Source: Haladaptatus cibarius D43
Lineage (GTDB): Archaea > Halobacteriota > Halobacteria > Halobacteriales > Haladaptataceae
DNA length: 64,000 bases
Assembly (NCBI RefSeq): GCF_000710615.1
Contig: NZ_JDTH01000006.1
Span: 186,001-250,000, forward strand
Reading direction: 5' to 3'
Within the stretch, counting starts at the first letter, position 1; every line of letters starts with the position of its first letter. Below the pieces are notes generated by a model. The model saw only the letters and a program-made list of their open reading frames with translations. It was not told where the DNA came from and did not search any database. This document shows positions 32,538 to 41,451 of this stretch, one piece after another. The translations under genes and the position numbers were made by a program.

Positions 32538-34342
32538 CAGTTACCACCCTCCGTTGATTCGCGCTCGCTTCGCTCGCGCCCACTAGCGTCAGATTTGTTT
32601 TCCTCCACCAATTCTCTTTCACTACTATCCGTTTCGCCACCGTCCGCCAGCGCCGTCTCGCGTTTCTTCTCGAACCACGTCCATTCCGGCGACTCCATTC
32701 CGTCGGCTTTGAGATTCCACGGGTCGCCGTCCTCGACGACTGGGCCTTCGAGCCACGACTGAACGATGTTCCAGACGAAGATGAGTTGGCCGATTGCGAG
32801 GATGACCGCCCCCAAGGTTGCGACCTGATGCCACGTCGTGAACTGCGGAAGGTAGGTCACGTATCTGCGCGGCATGCCGCCGTAGCCGAGGAATATCATG
32901 GCGAAGAACGTGACGTTCGAGCCTATCATCGTCAGCCAAAAATGCCAGTGGGCGAGTCGCGTCTGATACATCTTTCCGGTGTAAATCGGGAACCAGTAGT
33001 AAAACCCGGCGAACAAGGCGACCGCGATAGCACCCATGACGAGGAAGTGGAAATGACCGACGACGTAGTAGGTGTCGTGAAGAACGAGGTCAACCGGAAT
33101 CGCCGCCAGAAAGATCCCGGTGACGCCGCCGATGATGAAGTTTTGGATAAATCCGACACAGAACAGCATCGGCGCAGTCATCCGGAGGTTGCCGTTCCAC
33201 ATCGTCGTAATCCAGTTGAACACCTTCACCGCGCTCGGGATTGCGATTGCCATCGACACCGCCATGAAACTGACGCGAAGTCGCGGGTCGATGCCGGTAG
33301 CGAACATGTGGTGTGCCCAGACGCCGAACGAGAGGACGCCGATAGCGAGCGTCGAATAGACGACGAACTTGTAGCCGAACAGCTTTCGCCCCGCGAACCG
33401 AGGCAAAATCAGGCTAACCAACCCCATCGGTGGGAGCACGATGATGTAGACCTCGGGGTGTCCGAAGAACCAAAACAGGTGTTGCCACAGAATCGGGCCA
33501 CCACCGCCTTCGACCGCGAAGAAGGTGGTGCCGAAGTTGCGGTCGAGCAGGAGCATGATGAGTGCACTACCGAGGAGCGGGAATGCGAACAGGATGAGTC
33601 CCGACTGCGTGAGAATCGTCCACGAGAACAGGTCGAGTTCGGGCCACTCGATGTCGCGTTCGGTGAAGATGGTGGCAGTGAAGTTGATTGCCCCCATCGT
33701 CGTGCTGATGCCCGAAAGATGCAATCCGAGGAGCATCAGGTCGGTCGCCGGACTCGGTTGCTCCGCCGAAAGCGGCGTGTACATCGTCCAACTCGTCTGT
33801 GGTGCCGGAATGTCCGCTATCGACGCGAGCGGGAACCCGATCCAGATGAGAATCGCTGCGGGTGGCAGGAGCCAGAACGCGATGGCGTTGATGCGAGGGA
33901 ACGCCATGTCGTCCGCGCCGATGAGGAGCGGGATGAAGTAGTTGGCAAAGGCCGCTATCATCGGCGTCGTGAACAGGAACAGCATCGTGAGGCCGTGCGT
34001 GGTGAGCAAGGCGTTGTAGAACCCGGCCTGCATGAGGTCGAGGTCGGGCGCGACCAACTCGGCACGCATCAGGACGACGCCCAGTCCGGCCCAGATGAAC
34101 GCGATGAGCGCGTACAGGCCGTACAGCATGCCGATGTCCTTGTGGTCAACCGTCGTCAACCAGCGAAGGATACCGCTCGGTTTCTCTGCGTATTCGACGC
34201 GTCGCTCTTCGACTTGCCCCAACCCCCCTCCCGCGGGTGTGTACGACCGCCAGTCTTCGACCCGGAGGACGAAGAACAGAACGGCGAGTAAGAACCCACC
34301 CATCAGGACGGTGAGCGCCAAGTCCATTGGTAGCGCTGCCAT
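32537..34342 (-). CDS. coxA: Haem-copper cytochrome oxidase subunit I
   Basis: A 601-residue subunit with 12 core helices and one more N-terminal. Haem ligand His is in THGLTMLFLF; Cu-B and cross-linked Tyr are in FWFFGHPEVYIIVLPP; WAHHMFATG carries the other Cu-B His pair; and DTYYVVGHFHFLVMGA carries the two haem ligands. The E-V-Y arrangement of FGHPEVY marks the A-type. It reduces O2 at the end of respiration and pumps protons. The C-terminal 50 residues are charged and Ser/Glu-rich. CoxB, coxC and halocyanin genes are not adjacent. Confidence 0.95.
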   Translation of the reverse strand: MAALPMDLALTVLMGGFLLAVLFFVLRVEDWRSYTPAGGGLGQVEERRVEYAEKPSGILRWLTTVDHKDIGMLYGLYALIAFIWAGLGVVLMRAELVAPDLDLMQAGFYNALLTTHGLTMLFLFTTPMIAAFANYFIPLLIGADDMAFPRINAIAFWLLPPAAILIWIGFPLASIADIPAPQTSWTMYTPLSAEQPSPATDLMLLGLHLSGISTTMGAINFTATIFTERDIEWPELDLFSWTILTQSGLILFAFPLLGSALIMLLLDRNFGTTFFAVEGGGGPILWQHLFWFFGHPEVYIIVLPPMGLVSLILPRFAGRKLFGYKFVVYSTLAIGVLSFGVWAHHMFATGIDPRLRVSFMAVSMAIAIPSAVKVFNWITTMWNGNLRMTAPMLFCVGFIQNFIIGGVTGIFLAAIPVDLVLHDTYYVVGHFHFLVMGAIAVALFAGFYYWFPIYTGKMYQTRLAHWHFWLTMIGSNVTFFAMIFLGYGGMPRRYVTYLPQFTTWHQVATLGAVILAIGQLIFVWNIVQSWLEGPVVEDGDPWNLKADGMESPEWTWFEKKRETALADGGETDSSERELVEENKSDASGRERSERESTEGGN

Positions 34343-34497
34343 CGTACTGTAGTTGGGCGGAGCGGGGTAATTCCTTTCGGTAAATTGTCATTTGTTTCGG
34401 GGAGGATAGCGTCCAATCAATTACCTGAACTAAATGTGACGGTAGAAGGTCGAAAATTCTGAACGAGCGACCAGTTACCGAATCCCGACAAACCACG

Positions 34498-34694
34498 ATG
34501 GCGCGTGCGTCGGCAGGCTTGAGGCGAGCGAGATTTCGGAGAAATCTCGAAAGCGAGCGGTGTAACCGCGAGACACCGCCGAGAGCCTGCTGATTTCCGC
34601 GCGAGGGATGACCGAAATGAGTGAAGCGAATGACGGGAATCGGTTGGGGAGGTGTGTGGCCTGCGGTTGCGGTGCGGTTTGCGGTTTTCATTGG
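34498..34694 (+). repeat. Intergenic repeat family, unit B
   Basis: Starts ATGGCGCGTGCGTCGGCAGG and ends with GGGAATCGGTTGGGGAGG, GCGGTTGCGGTGCGGTTTGC and TTTTCATTGG, matching the ends of unit A at 4847-5109. The centre differs and contains a hairpin, CGAGATTT-N4-AAATCTCG with flanks. An internal frame reads 32 codons but is not kept in other copies. Confidence 0.65.
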
Positions 34695-34755
34695 AGTCGT
34701 GGTTTGCTGAAACACGATATAATCAAATGGGGATGAGCAAACCACGACTCCAATG
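34689..34755. repeat. Perfect 20-bp inverted repeat joining two repeat units
   Basis: Arms 34689-34708 and 34736-34755 are exact reverse complements, spaced by 27 AT-rich bases (GAAACACGATATAATCAA and on). Outside the arms the similarity continues imperfectly into the tails of the two units. The structure can form a strong hairpin or cruciform. Confidence 0.75.
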
Positions 34756-34859
34756 AAATCGCCCCAACACCGCAGTCTCCCCACTCCTCCCCGCCAGCGC
34801 GGGAGTGCATTCGCGCCTCACTTCGTTCGTCGCTCGTGCGAAACGCGCTGGCGCAACCT
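34750..34859 (-). repeat. Intergenic repeat family, unit D (partial, convergent to B)
   Basis: On the minus strand it ends GCGGGGAGGAGTGGGGAG, ACTGCGGTGTTGGGGCG and ATTTCATTGG, an altered tail of the family. The head (TTGCGCCAGCGCGTTTCGC) is only loosely like the others. Looks shortened or diverged. Confidence 0.5.
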
Positions 34860-34872
34860 TCCGGCTGAGCAG

Positions 34873-35027
34873 TCAAGACACCCAAATCCAGTTACCGCGA
34901 GAAAGCACGCGGTTCAGAAGGGCCACGAGAAAGAGGCCGATAGTTACACCCCGCCGACGAACACCACCGCCCGCAGTTTGGGCTTTCGAGCGATATGCTC
35001 GCCCTGTCCCTGCGGTTCGACGTTCAT
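34873..35027 (-). pseudogene. Frameshifted single-TM microprotein (candidate)
   Basis: From ATG 35027 one frame reads MNVEPQGQGEHIARKPKLR, then AVVFVGGV and a stop; a different frame then carries on with TIGLFLVALLNRVLSRGN to a stop at 34873. Together the two parts give a basic cytosolic head and one smooth membrane helix (AVVFVGG+TIGLFLVALL). The 155-nt length is not a multiple of three. A one-base change near 34950 (GGGGTGTAACT) would restore it, so it is either decayed or a sequencing slip. Its neighbour sdhB is 34 nt upstream. Confidence 0.4.
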
Positions 35028-35060
35028 GTAGCCTAACGACAACGCGAGTGATGATAAAAA

Positions 35061-35933
35061 TTACCAGAATTTGAGATTTCGTTTCACCGCCTCGCGCTTG
35101 AGCTCCTGAATGTGTTGGGTCAGCGGGATATCCTTCGGGCACACTTCGGTACAGGAAAACTGCGTCTGACAGCGCCAGACGCCGTGTTCTTGGTCCATGA
35201 GGTTGATTCTGTGTTCCGTCGCCGCCTCATCTTCGCGTTCGTCCATGGCGAACCGGTAGGCCGTGCTGATGGCCGCCGGGCCGAGATACTGGTTGTCCCC
35301 CGCCGCGATGTTGCAGGAGGACATACAGGCACCGCACCAGATACAGCGCGTGGCCATCTTGATTTCCTCCCGATTCTCGCGCGATTGGCGCTGTTCAACC
35401 AGTTCGTCGTCCGGAAGCGAGTCGGTCTGTAAAAACGGCTCGATTGCGTGCATCTGGTCGTAGAAATGTTCCATATCCACGACGAGGTCTTTGATGACTT
35501 CCTGATGCGGAAGCGGTTCGACCTGTATCGGTTCGTCCAATTCGGTGACCTGCGTTTTGCAGGCGAGTTGCTGGCGACCGTTGATGAACACGGCGTCGCT
35601 CCCGCAGATGGCCTGCCGACAGGAGTGGCGCACCGTCAGCGTCGAATCGAACTCGTCGCGGGCGTAGAGAAGCGCGTCGAGAACGGTTAGCCCGCGCTCA
35701 TAGGGAACGTGAAAATGGTCGAATCGCGGCTTTTGCTTTTCGGGCACGTCCGGGTCGTACCGGAACACCTTGAGGTGAACCGTGTCGGCCGAGGTTTCTT
35801 CTTCCGCCCGGATTTCGGCTTCGCGTTGTTCGCGCCGCCGTTGCCGTTTTTCGGCCATGCGGCGTTCCTGCGGCGATTGGCTGGCCCGGAACTCCTCGGC
35901 CTGCGTATCCTCCATCGGTTCGTCTGTCCGCAT
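35061..35933 (-). CDS. sdhB: Succinate dehydrogenase/fumarate reductase iron-sulfur subunit
   Basis: A 290-residue SdhB. The 2Fe-2S ligands are in HSCRQAICGSDAVF and QQLACK; the 4Fe-4S motif is CIWCGACMSSC; the 3Fe-4S motif is CQTQFSCTEVCPKDI. A charged 60-residue leader (RRMAEKRQRRREQREAEIRAEEE) precedes the ferredoxin domain. ATG 35933 has a GGGGGAGGG purine tract just upstream; GTG 35975 is an alternative start. It transfers electrons from SdhA flavin to quinone. No sdhA, sdhC or sdhD is next to it, unlike usual haloarchaeal sdhCDBA order. Confidence 0.93.
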   Translation of the reverse strand: MRTDEPMEDTQAEEFRASQSPQERRMAEKRQRRREQREAEIRAEEETSADTVHLKVFRYDPDVPEKQKPRFDHFHVPYERGLTVLDALLYARDEFDSTLTVRHSCRQAICGSDAVFINGRQQLACKTQVTELDEPIQVEPLPHQEVIKDLVVDMEHFYDQMHAIEPFLQTDSLPDDELVEQRQSRENREEIKMATRCIWCGACMSSCNIAAGDNQYLGPAAISTAYRFAMDEREDEAATEHRINLMDQEHGVWRCQTQFSCTEVCPKDIPLTQHIQELKREAVKRNLKFW

Positions 35934-36184
35934 CTGTCCCTCCCCCTCGGATTGCTCCGTTTCCTGTTGACTCACTGGAAACCCCTTTCCGGAGTGTACG
36001 TCGGGTTCGACGGCAATAAACCTCGTCACCGTCCTGTAGATTCCCCAGTGAATTGTTTGGAGTGTAATGGCGGCACCAATGAGGGGGAAAACGGACTGGC
36101 ACAGGTGCAGATGCTGGGCGCAGACTACGCCCGCTTCACAGAGGTGCCAACACAAACTAATCACCCTCCGCCGTATCTTAGACG

Positions 36185-37759
36185 ATGAAAGCATCCGACC
36201 TACTCGTGGAGTGTCTTGAAGCCGAAGGAGTCGAATACGTGTTCGGCCTCCCCGGCGAGGAACTCGAAGACGTGCTGTTTTCGATTCGTGATTCGGACAT
36301 CGAGTTCATTCCCGTGCGTCACGAACAGGGCGCGGCGTTCATGGCCGACGTTCACGGGCGCGTGACCGGGCAAGCGGGAGTCTGTCTCTCGACGCTCGGG
36401 CCGGGCGCGACGAATCTCCTCACCGGGGTTGCAGACGCGCATCTCGATAAGAGTCCGCTCGTCGCAATCACGGGGCAGGCTGGACTCGAACGACTCCACA
36501 AAGAGAGCCATCAGGCGCTCGAAATCCTTCACACCTACCGGTCGGTGACGAAGTGGAACGCGCAGTTGAGCGACCCGGAAATCGTCAACGAATCGGTTCG
36601 GAAGGCGTTCAAACTCGCAGAGTACGAAAAACCCGGGGCGACCCACCTCGAATTTCCGGAAGACGTGGCGGGCGAGGAAACGGACGCCGAACCGCTCGAA
36701 CCCCGGGGACGAGTCAGACGACCCGACCCTGACCAGAAATCCGTGGAACAGGCCGCAGAACTGCTCGAAAACGCAAACCATCCGCTCGTCATTGCCGGAA
36801 ATGGTGCGGTTCGGACGCGTTCCGCGAACAGCCTCCGCGAGTTCGTCGCAGAAACCGCTGTTCCGGTCGTCGGAACCTACATGGGAAAAGGGGCGCTCTC
36901 GGACGCGGACGACCACTCGCTGTTCACGCTCGATTCGGGCGAAAACGGCGAATCTTCGGACGCCATCTCGCGGGCGGACTGCGTCTTCGCGGTCGGTTAC
37001 GACATCGCAGAACACGACCCCGAGAAGTGGAACCCGACTCTCGACAAGAACATCGTCCATCTCGACCACGAACCAGCCGAAGTGTACGAGCATTACAATC
37101 CGGACGTGGAAATCGTGTGCGACATTTCCGCGGGACTGGATGCACTGCGAGAGGAAGTCGATGTGGCCTGTTCCGAAGATTGGTACCACGACCAGCGTGA
37201 GGCACTCGTGGAGCAGACGACGAGCACGCCGGGCGAATCCGACCCCGTGACGGTTCGAAACGTCCTTCCCATCCTCCGCGATGTGATGGCCGACGAAGAC
37301 GTACTCGTCTCCGACGTCGGCAGTCACAAGATGGCCATCGCACAGGCGTTTCCGACCTACGAACCGAACTCCGTTATCATCTCGAACGGACTGGCCAGCA
37401 TGGGAATTGCGGTGCCGGGCGGAATCGCGGCAGACCTCGCCGTCGATTCGAACGTCGTGGTCGCAACTGGCGACGGCGGATTTCTGATGAATGCGGCGGA
37501 AATCGAGACGGCGACGCGACTCGGTTGTGGCTACACGATAGTCGTGTTCAACGATTCTGAGTATCGACTCATCACCGAGGAACAGGAAGAAGACCGCGAG
37601 GAACACTACGGCACCGAACTGACGAATCCGGATTTCGTGGCGTTCGCCGAAAGTTTCGGTATCGACGCGATGCGCGCGGAATCGTGGGACGAAATCGGGA
37701 ATGCACTGCAATCCGCGGTCGAAAGCGACGAAATGACGCTGGTCGAAATTCCGATGTAG
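36185..37759 (+). CDS. Acetolactate synthase-like TPP-dependent enzyme
   Basis: A 524-residue member of the acetohydroxyacid synthase/benzoylformate decarboxylase group. The catalytic Glu is in PVRHEQGAAFMAD (about residue 48); the middle domain (about 185-320) would bind FAD in true synthases; the TPP motif is ATGDGGFLMNAAEIETATRLGCGYTIVVFND (about residues 422-452, GDG...N). No regulatory small subunit is adjacent, so it may be a catabolic or paralogous enzyme (IlvB-like) rather than the branched-chain synthase. It is divergent from sdhB. Confidence 0.9.
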   Translation: MKASDLLVECLEAEGVEYVFGLPGEELEDVLFSIRDSDIEFIPVRHEQGAAFMADVHGRVTGQAGVCLSTLGPGATNLLTGVADAHLDKSPLVAITGQAGLERLHKESHQALEILHTYRSVTKWNAQLSDPEIVNESVRKAFKLAEYEKPGATHLEFPEDVAGEETDAEPLEPRGRVRRPDPDQKSVEQAAELLENANHPLVIAGNGAVRTRSANSLREFVAETAVPVVGTYMGKGALSDADDHSLFTLDSGENGESSDAISRADCVFAVGYDIAEHDPEKWNPTLDKNIVHLDHEPAEVYEHYNPDVEIVCDISAGLDALREEVDVACSEDWYHDQREALVEQTTSTPGESDPVTVRNVLPILRDVMADEDVLVSDVGSHKMAIAQAFPTYEPNSVIISNGLASMGIAVPGGIAADLAVDSNVVVATGDGGFLMNAAEIETATRLGCGYTIVVFNDSEYRLITEEQEEDREEHYGTELTNPDFVAFAESFGIDAMRAESWDEIGNALQSAVESDEMTLVEIPM

Positions 37760-37816
37760 CTACCAATCCATCGGCGGAATTACTATCACCGTTCATCCGC
37801 CACTGTCACGCACCGA

Positions 37817-38740
37817 ATGCCGAAAACGACCGAACAACGACACTCGTCTCCAATCGAACTCGAAATTCTCCTCCTGCCAGCCTTCGCAGCGGATGATTTC
37901 GTCTCGGACGACGACCTGCCGAACGAGGTCGAACGCTGGTTCGACGCCTACGATTTTGCGAACAAAATCGACGTTCCCGGCGCGAATATGCCGATTCAGT
38001 ATACCGACGACGGAGTCGCCATTACATCGACTGGAATGGGAAAATCGGCAGCTGCAACGACTGTCGCCTCGATACTCGCCTCGCCGAAAATCGACTGTTC
38101 GGACATGTACTTTTTGTCGGTCGGAATCGCAGGAACGACGCCGGAAGTAGGAACACTCGGGTCGGTTTTCATCGCAGATTTCGTCGTCGATTGGGACTGC
38201 AAACAGCGGTGGGCCGAGCGCGACGATTCGGATTCGGCCCGCAATCTCCAACTGCTTCCGTATCGCCCTCGGGATTACGTGTACCGACTGGACGAAGCCC
38301 TCGTTTCGTCGGCATACGACCGGGCGCGAGAGGTCGAACTGTGCGATTCCGAAGCCGTACAGGAGCTCCGGGACGAATATCCACAAAAATCAGCTCGCGG
38401 AAAGCCGACGGTCGAAATCGGCACGACACTCTGTGGCGACGAGTTCTGGCACGGAGAATCGTACTCCGAGGATGCCCAGTGGCTCGTAAAGCAGTACGAT
38501 GCCGGAAGCTACGCAACGACCGAGATGGAAGATTACGGAACTGCGACCGCACTCGACCGATTTGGCCTCTTGCATCGCTATCTAAGCGTCCGCAGTGTCG
38601 TGAATTTCGACCGACCGCACGAGGGGCAAACCGTTCGAGAAAGTTTAGAAGAGGACCTCGGACAGGAGACGATGGGACTTGGGCTGGAAAACGCCTTCCG
38701 GGTCGGGTCGCGGATTGTGGAGGGGTTGCGAAACGGATGA
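37817..38740 (+). CDS. Purine nucleoside permease/phosphorylase-like (NUP family)
   Basis: A 307-residue protein of the NUP family, related in fold to nucleoside phosphorylases. Motifs are LPAFAADDFVSDDDLPNEVERWFDAYDF, a G-rich ITSTGMGKSAAATTVASI, FLSVGIAGTTPEVGTLGSVFIADFVVDWD and TTEMEDYGTATALDR (the phosphorylase-type Met-Glu near residue 240). No signal peptide or membrane helix is seen, so it probably is a cytosolic nucleoside-cleaving enzyme and the permease name is historic. Its 3' end overlaps the frameshifted tail of the convergent AKR-DoxX pseudogene. Confidence 0.85.
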   Translation: MPKTTEQRHSSPIELEILLLPAFAADDFVSDDDLPNEVERWFDAYDFANKIDVPGANMPIQYTDDGVAITSTGMGKSAAATTVASILASPKIDCSDMYFLSVGIAGTTPEVGTLGSVFIADFVVDWDCKQRWAERDDSDSARNLQLLPYRPRDYVYRLDEALVSSAYDRAREVELCDSEAVQELRDEYPQKSARGKPTVEIGTTLCGDEFWHGESYSEDAQWLVKQYDAGSYATTEMEDYGTATALDRFGLLHRYLSVRSVVNFDRPHEGQTVRESLEEDLGQETMGLGLENAFRVGSRIVEGLRNG

Positions 38741-38769
38741 AATGATGAGCGGCAGGTCAGTCGGACATC

Positions 38770-39727
38770 CTATGCGGCGGGTTTCCGAAGTCGGTTTTCC
38801 GGTTCCCAGAGCGAGTACGGGCCGGTTCCGAGAGAGAATTCCGATTGACGCGAGCAGTATCGTGAGATTGAGCGGGTTCGCCCCGGCGGTGACGATGGCG
38901 ACGAGCATGATGCTCACCAGTGCGAGCGCCGCGACTCGCCCGGCAATTCCCAGTAAAAGCATGACGGCAGATGTCGCCTCGATGGTTCCAACAACGAGAA
39001 CCATCAATTGGGGTGCTGGAATACCGAGGCTAGTAAAAAACTCCACTTGTCCGGCGTAATCCAGAAACTTGCCAGCGGCGGGGAGCGCGACGAGAAGGAC
39101 TATCAGCACTCGCAGGACGAGCGGAAGCCACCTGGTGAGAAGTTGGTCGTGCATGGCTCCGCCGTGGGCAAGCGGACTGTAAACCGTCAGCGTCACGTCG
39201 TTTTCTTGGCAGTAGTCGAGCAGTTCGCGCTGTGGATTGTAGGGATGAAACTGCACTTGGTCGGTGAGAATCGGTGCTGTAGCCTCGTTTCGTGCAGATT
39301 CCAGTTGTTCCACATCGAAGTTGCTCACGCCGATATGCCGGGTCAATCCGTCGTTTTGTGCGGCGGAGAGGCCACGCATCACTTCACGAGTGGAAGCCAC
39401 GGGATTCGGCCAGTGAATAAGCAGTAAATCGACGTACTCCGTCCCAAGTTGCGCCAAACTCTCGTGAACCGAATCGAGAATCGCGTCGTATTTTCGATGT
39501 ATCGGCCACACCTTCGTCGTCAGGAAAATATCTTCTCGAGCGACCTCGGCGTTCTCGATTGCCTGCCCGACCTGCCGCTCGTTTCCGTAGGCTTGTGCCG
39601 TGTCGATATGTCGATAGCCCAAATCGAGCGCCGTTTCGACCGCATTTCGGCAGGTCGAACCCCCCATTCGCCACGTTCCGAGGCCGATTTTCGGAATGTC
39701 GGTGTCCTGTATCGTCTCGTATTCTAT
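38770..39727 (-). pseudogene. Aldo/keto reductase-DoxX chimera with frameshift
   Basis: An open frame of 38645-39814 holds an aldo/keto reductase (tetrad D71, Y76, K101 and H134 intact, counted from 39814) that stops at VYSPLAHGGA, losing about its last third with the NADPH-binding strands. At residue 221 it runs straight into a four-helix DoxX protein (MHDQLLTRWLPLVLRVL and AAGKFLDYAGQVEFFTSLG). Near 38829-38838 a CT repeat is 2 nt short: the other frame gives LGTGPYSLWEPENRLRKP and a stop at 38770, the normal DoxX end. The AKR start position reads ATA (39725-39727) where ATG is expected (EYETIQDTDIPKIGLGTW). I read this as a deletion fusion in decay. Confidence 0.7.
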
Positions 39728-39810
39728 GCGAGTTAGTGGATAGCTGGAGGTAAATACGAAGTGGCGGACGACAGCGAACGAGAGGTCACGAACGAGCCTC
39801 TTTTTGTCGG

Positions 39811-41451
39811 TCACTCGCTGTCGGTCACTCGCAGTTCCACTTCGTCACCGTGTTCGAGGTCGGAATCTCCGAAAAGGCGGAGAAGCGTCATGCCGTCGCC
39901 AGCGTCCACGACGCGGGCACGAACCAGCGAGTTGGAAACCGACGCTTCGATGTCGTCCAATCGGTCGAGAACGTTTCGCCGAAACTCGGCATCGGCGGAT
40001 TCGGAAGCTGATTCGGTTTCGACGGGTTCCGTCTCGCCTTCTTCGGCCCGTTCTGGTTTTGCATCAGTACGTTCTTGAATCACGGGCTGTGAGTCGAACT
40101 GCCGGTCGAATCGTTCGACCTCGACACCTTCGGCATCGAGGTCAACGGACTGGTCGCGTCCGAGCGTCGCGGTGTCGGAATCATCCCCGTTGAAATCCTC
40201 GAACAGACTGCCTCCGTTTGCCTGCCACTCTTGTGCTCGAATCGACCGCACTGCACGGTCGCTCAACCACGGCGGGGCCGACCAACGACCGTCCTCGTAC
40301 AGGATGTACTCCTCGGTGTCGTCGTTTGCCCAGACGAACGCCGAGTCGTACTTCCCTCGATACCGTTTGAGTCTCCGGCGACTGGCGTGTACCGGAACGA
40401 CGTTCGTCGGATTCAGTCGCTCGACCACCGTGTCGATGGTTTCTTCGGTTGGATGGTTGCGAAATTCGTAGTCGTAGACGGTACAAGTCGCGCTTTCGAC
40501 CGGGGAAATCGCACCGCCAGTGAGTTGAACGAGCGTCGCCGTCGGGTCGTTTTCGATACACTCGAACAACCGTTTCGAACTCCCTTCGACCGGAACCTCC
40601 GGGCCTGCGACGACGATATCGCTCGATTCGAAAAGCGTCTCGGGTCGGTCGAATACGGGAACGGATTCGACGTTCGGAACGTCGTAGTCCAAGTCGTCGT
40701 AGAGTTTAGCTACCTGACCGGTGAGCGTGATTCCGGCGGGTTCGCCGATTCGGTCACAGAGGTGGCCGAGCGCATACGCATACTGCACGCCGGTAAGGCC
40801 GCTCGTCGTGACGAGGACGGACGACCCCGCGCGAACCCGTTCGAGGACGGTTTCGAGCGAGTCGGAAAGCGTCGCCTCGAACCTCTCGTTCGTCGAGGCG
40901 TTGACGAATAATGCGTCTACTTTCATCGGGAGATTCGTCGGCAGTCCCGAATAGCCACCCGCGTTTCGGGCGGTAAAATCGCCGGTCAGAAGAATCGTGT
41001 TCGTTTCCGTCCCATCGGAAAACCGAACCGCGAAGCAGGCAGCACCCGGAACGTGGCCTGCCGAAATCGGACGCAGTTCGAGTTCGCTCGTGACAGTTAC
41101 CCAGTCGTTGATTGCAGTAACCGCGTCGAGAACGTCCGCAACCTCTCCCAAACGGTAGTTTTTCTGACCTTCTCCCAGTACGGTTTCCAGCGTCGATGCA
41201 GTTGCCGATGAGGTGTATATCGGCGCACCGTCGCGGAGGGAGTCGCCGATGGACAGATAGTGGTCGAGATGTGCGTGCGTGAGAACGATTGCGGCGAGAT
41301 AGTCGTCCGGGGAGAGAAGTGTATCGAGGTCAACGCCGTCACCCGAATCGACGAGAATACAAGCGGTTCTGTCGTCGATGTCGTCGTCGAAGCGAAGGAG
41401 CGTAGATCCACCTCCTTTCGATGGGTTCGCGCGTTGGAAGCTAAATTGCAT
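39811..41451 (-). CDS. MBL-fold metallo-hydrolase (beta-CASP-like)
   Basis: A 546-residue protein. The zinc motif is LTHAHLDHYLSIGDS (about residues 72-86, H-x-H-x-D-H), with further ligands in ISAGHVPGAACFAV and LLTGDFTARNAGG. The insertion and following SSVLVTTSGLTG and VVPVHASRRRLKRY resemble beta-CASP RNA/DNA nucleases, although some key motifs are not assignable. The C-terminus (about 400-546) has an acidic linker and a small TRAM/OB-like end (RARVVDAGDGMTLLRLFGDSDLEHGDEVELRV). Start ATG 41451 is used; the longer frame from 41490 lacks support. RNA processing is plausible. Confidence 0.82.
   Translation of the reverse strand: MQFSFQRANPSKGGGSTLLRFDDDIDDRTACILVDSGDGVDLDTLLSPDDYLAAIVLTHAHLDHYLSIGDSLRDGAPIYTSSATASTLETVLGEGQKNYRLGEVADVLDAVTAINDWVTVTSELELRPISAGHVPGAACFAVRFSDGTETNTILLTGDFTARNAGGYSGLPTNLPMKVDALFVNASTNERFEATLSDSLETVLERVRAGSSVLVTTSGLTGVQYAYALGHLCDRIGEPAGITLTGQVAKLYDDLDYDVPNVESVPVFDRPETLFESSDIVVAGPEVPVEGSSKRLFECIENDPTATLVQLTGGAISPVESATCTVYDYEFRNHPTEETIDTVVERLNPTNVVPVHASRRRLKRYRGKYDSAFVWANDDTEEYILYEDGRWSAPPWLSDRAVRSIRAQEWQANGGSLFEDFNGDDSDTATLGRDQSVDLDAEGVEVERFDRQFDSQPVIQERTDAKPERAEEGETEPVETESASESADAEFRRNVLDRLDDIEASVSNSLVRARVVDAGDGMTLLRLFGDSDLEHGDEVELRVTDSE

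Larger units (their letters stand above)
34343..35060. other. Non-coding gap with convergent repeats and a damaged small ORF
   Basis: Between coxA and sdhB. About 34343-34497 is featureless; 34498-34694 and 34750-34859 are repeat units pointing at each other; a perfect 20-bp inverted repeat joins them; 34873-35027 looks like a frameshifted small membrane-protein gene. No intact gene is seen. Confidence 0.65.

Noticed and set aside
32786-34291. 501-residue plus-strand open frame
   Set aside because: Exact antisense of coxA; rich in Arg/Glu/Asp/His and without any domain. A shadow of high-GC codon use.
36200-37711. 503-residue minus-strand open frame
   Set aside because: Antisense of the TPP enzyme, which has full motifs; composition biased to Arg/Val/Phe/His.
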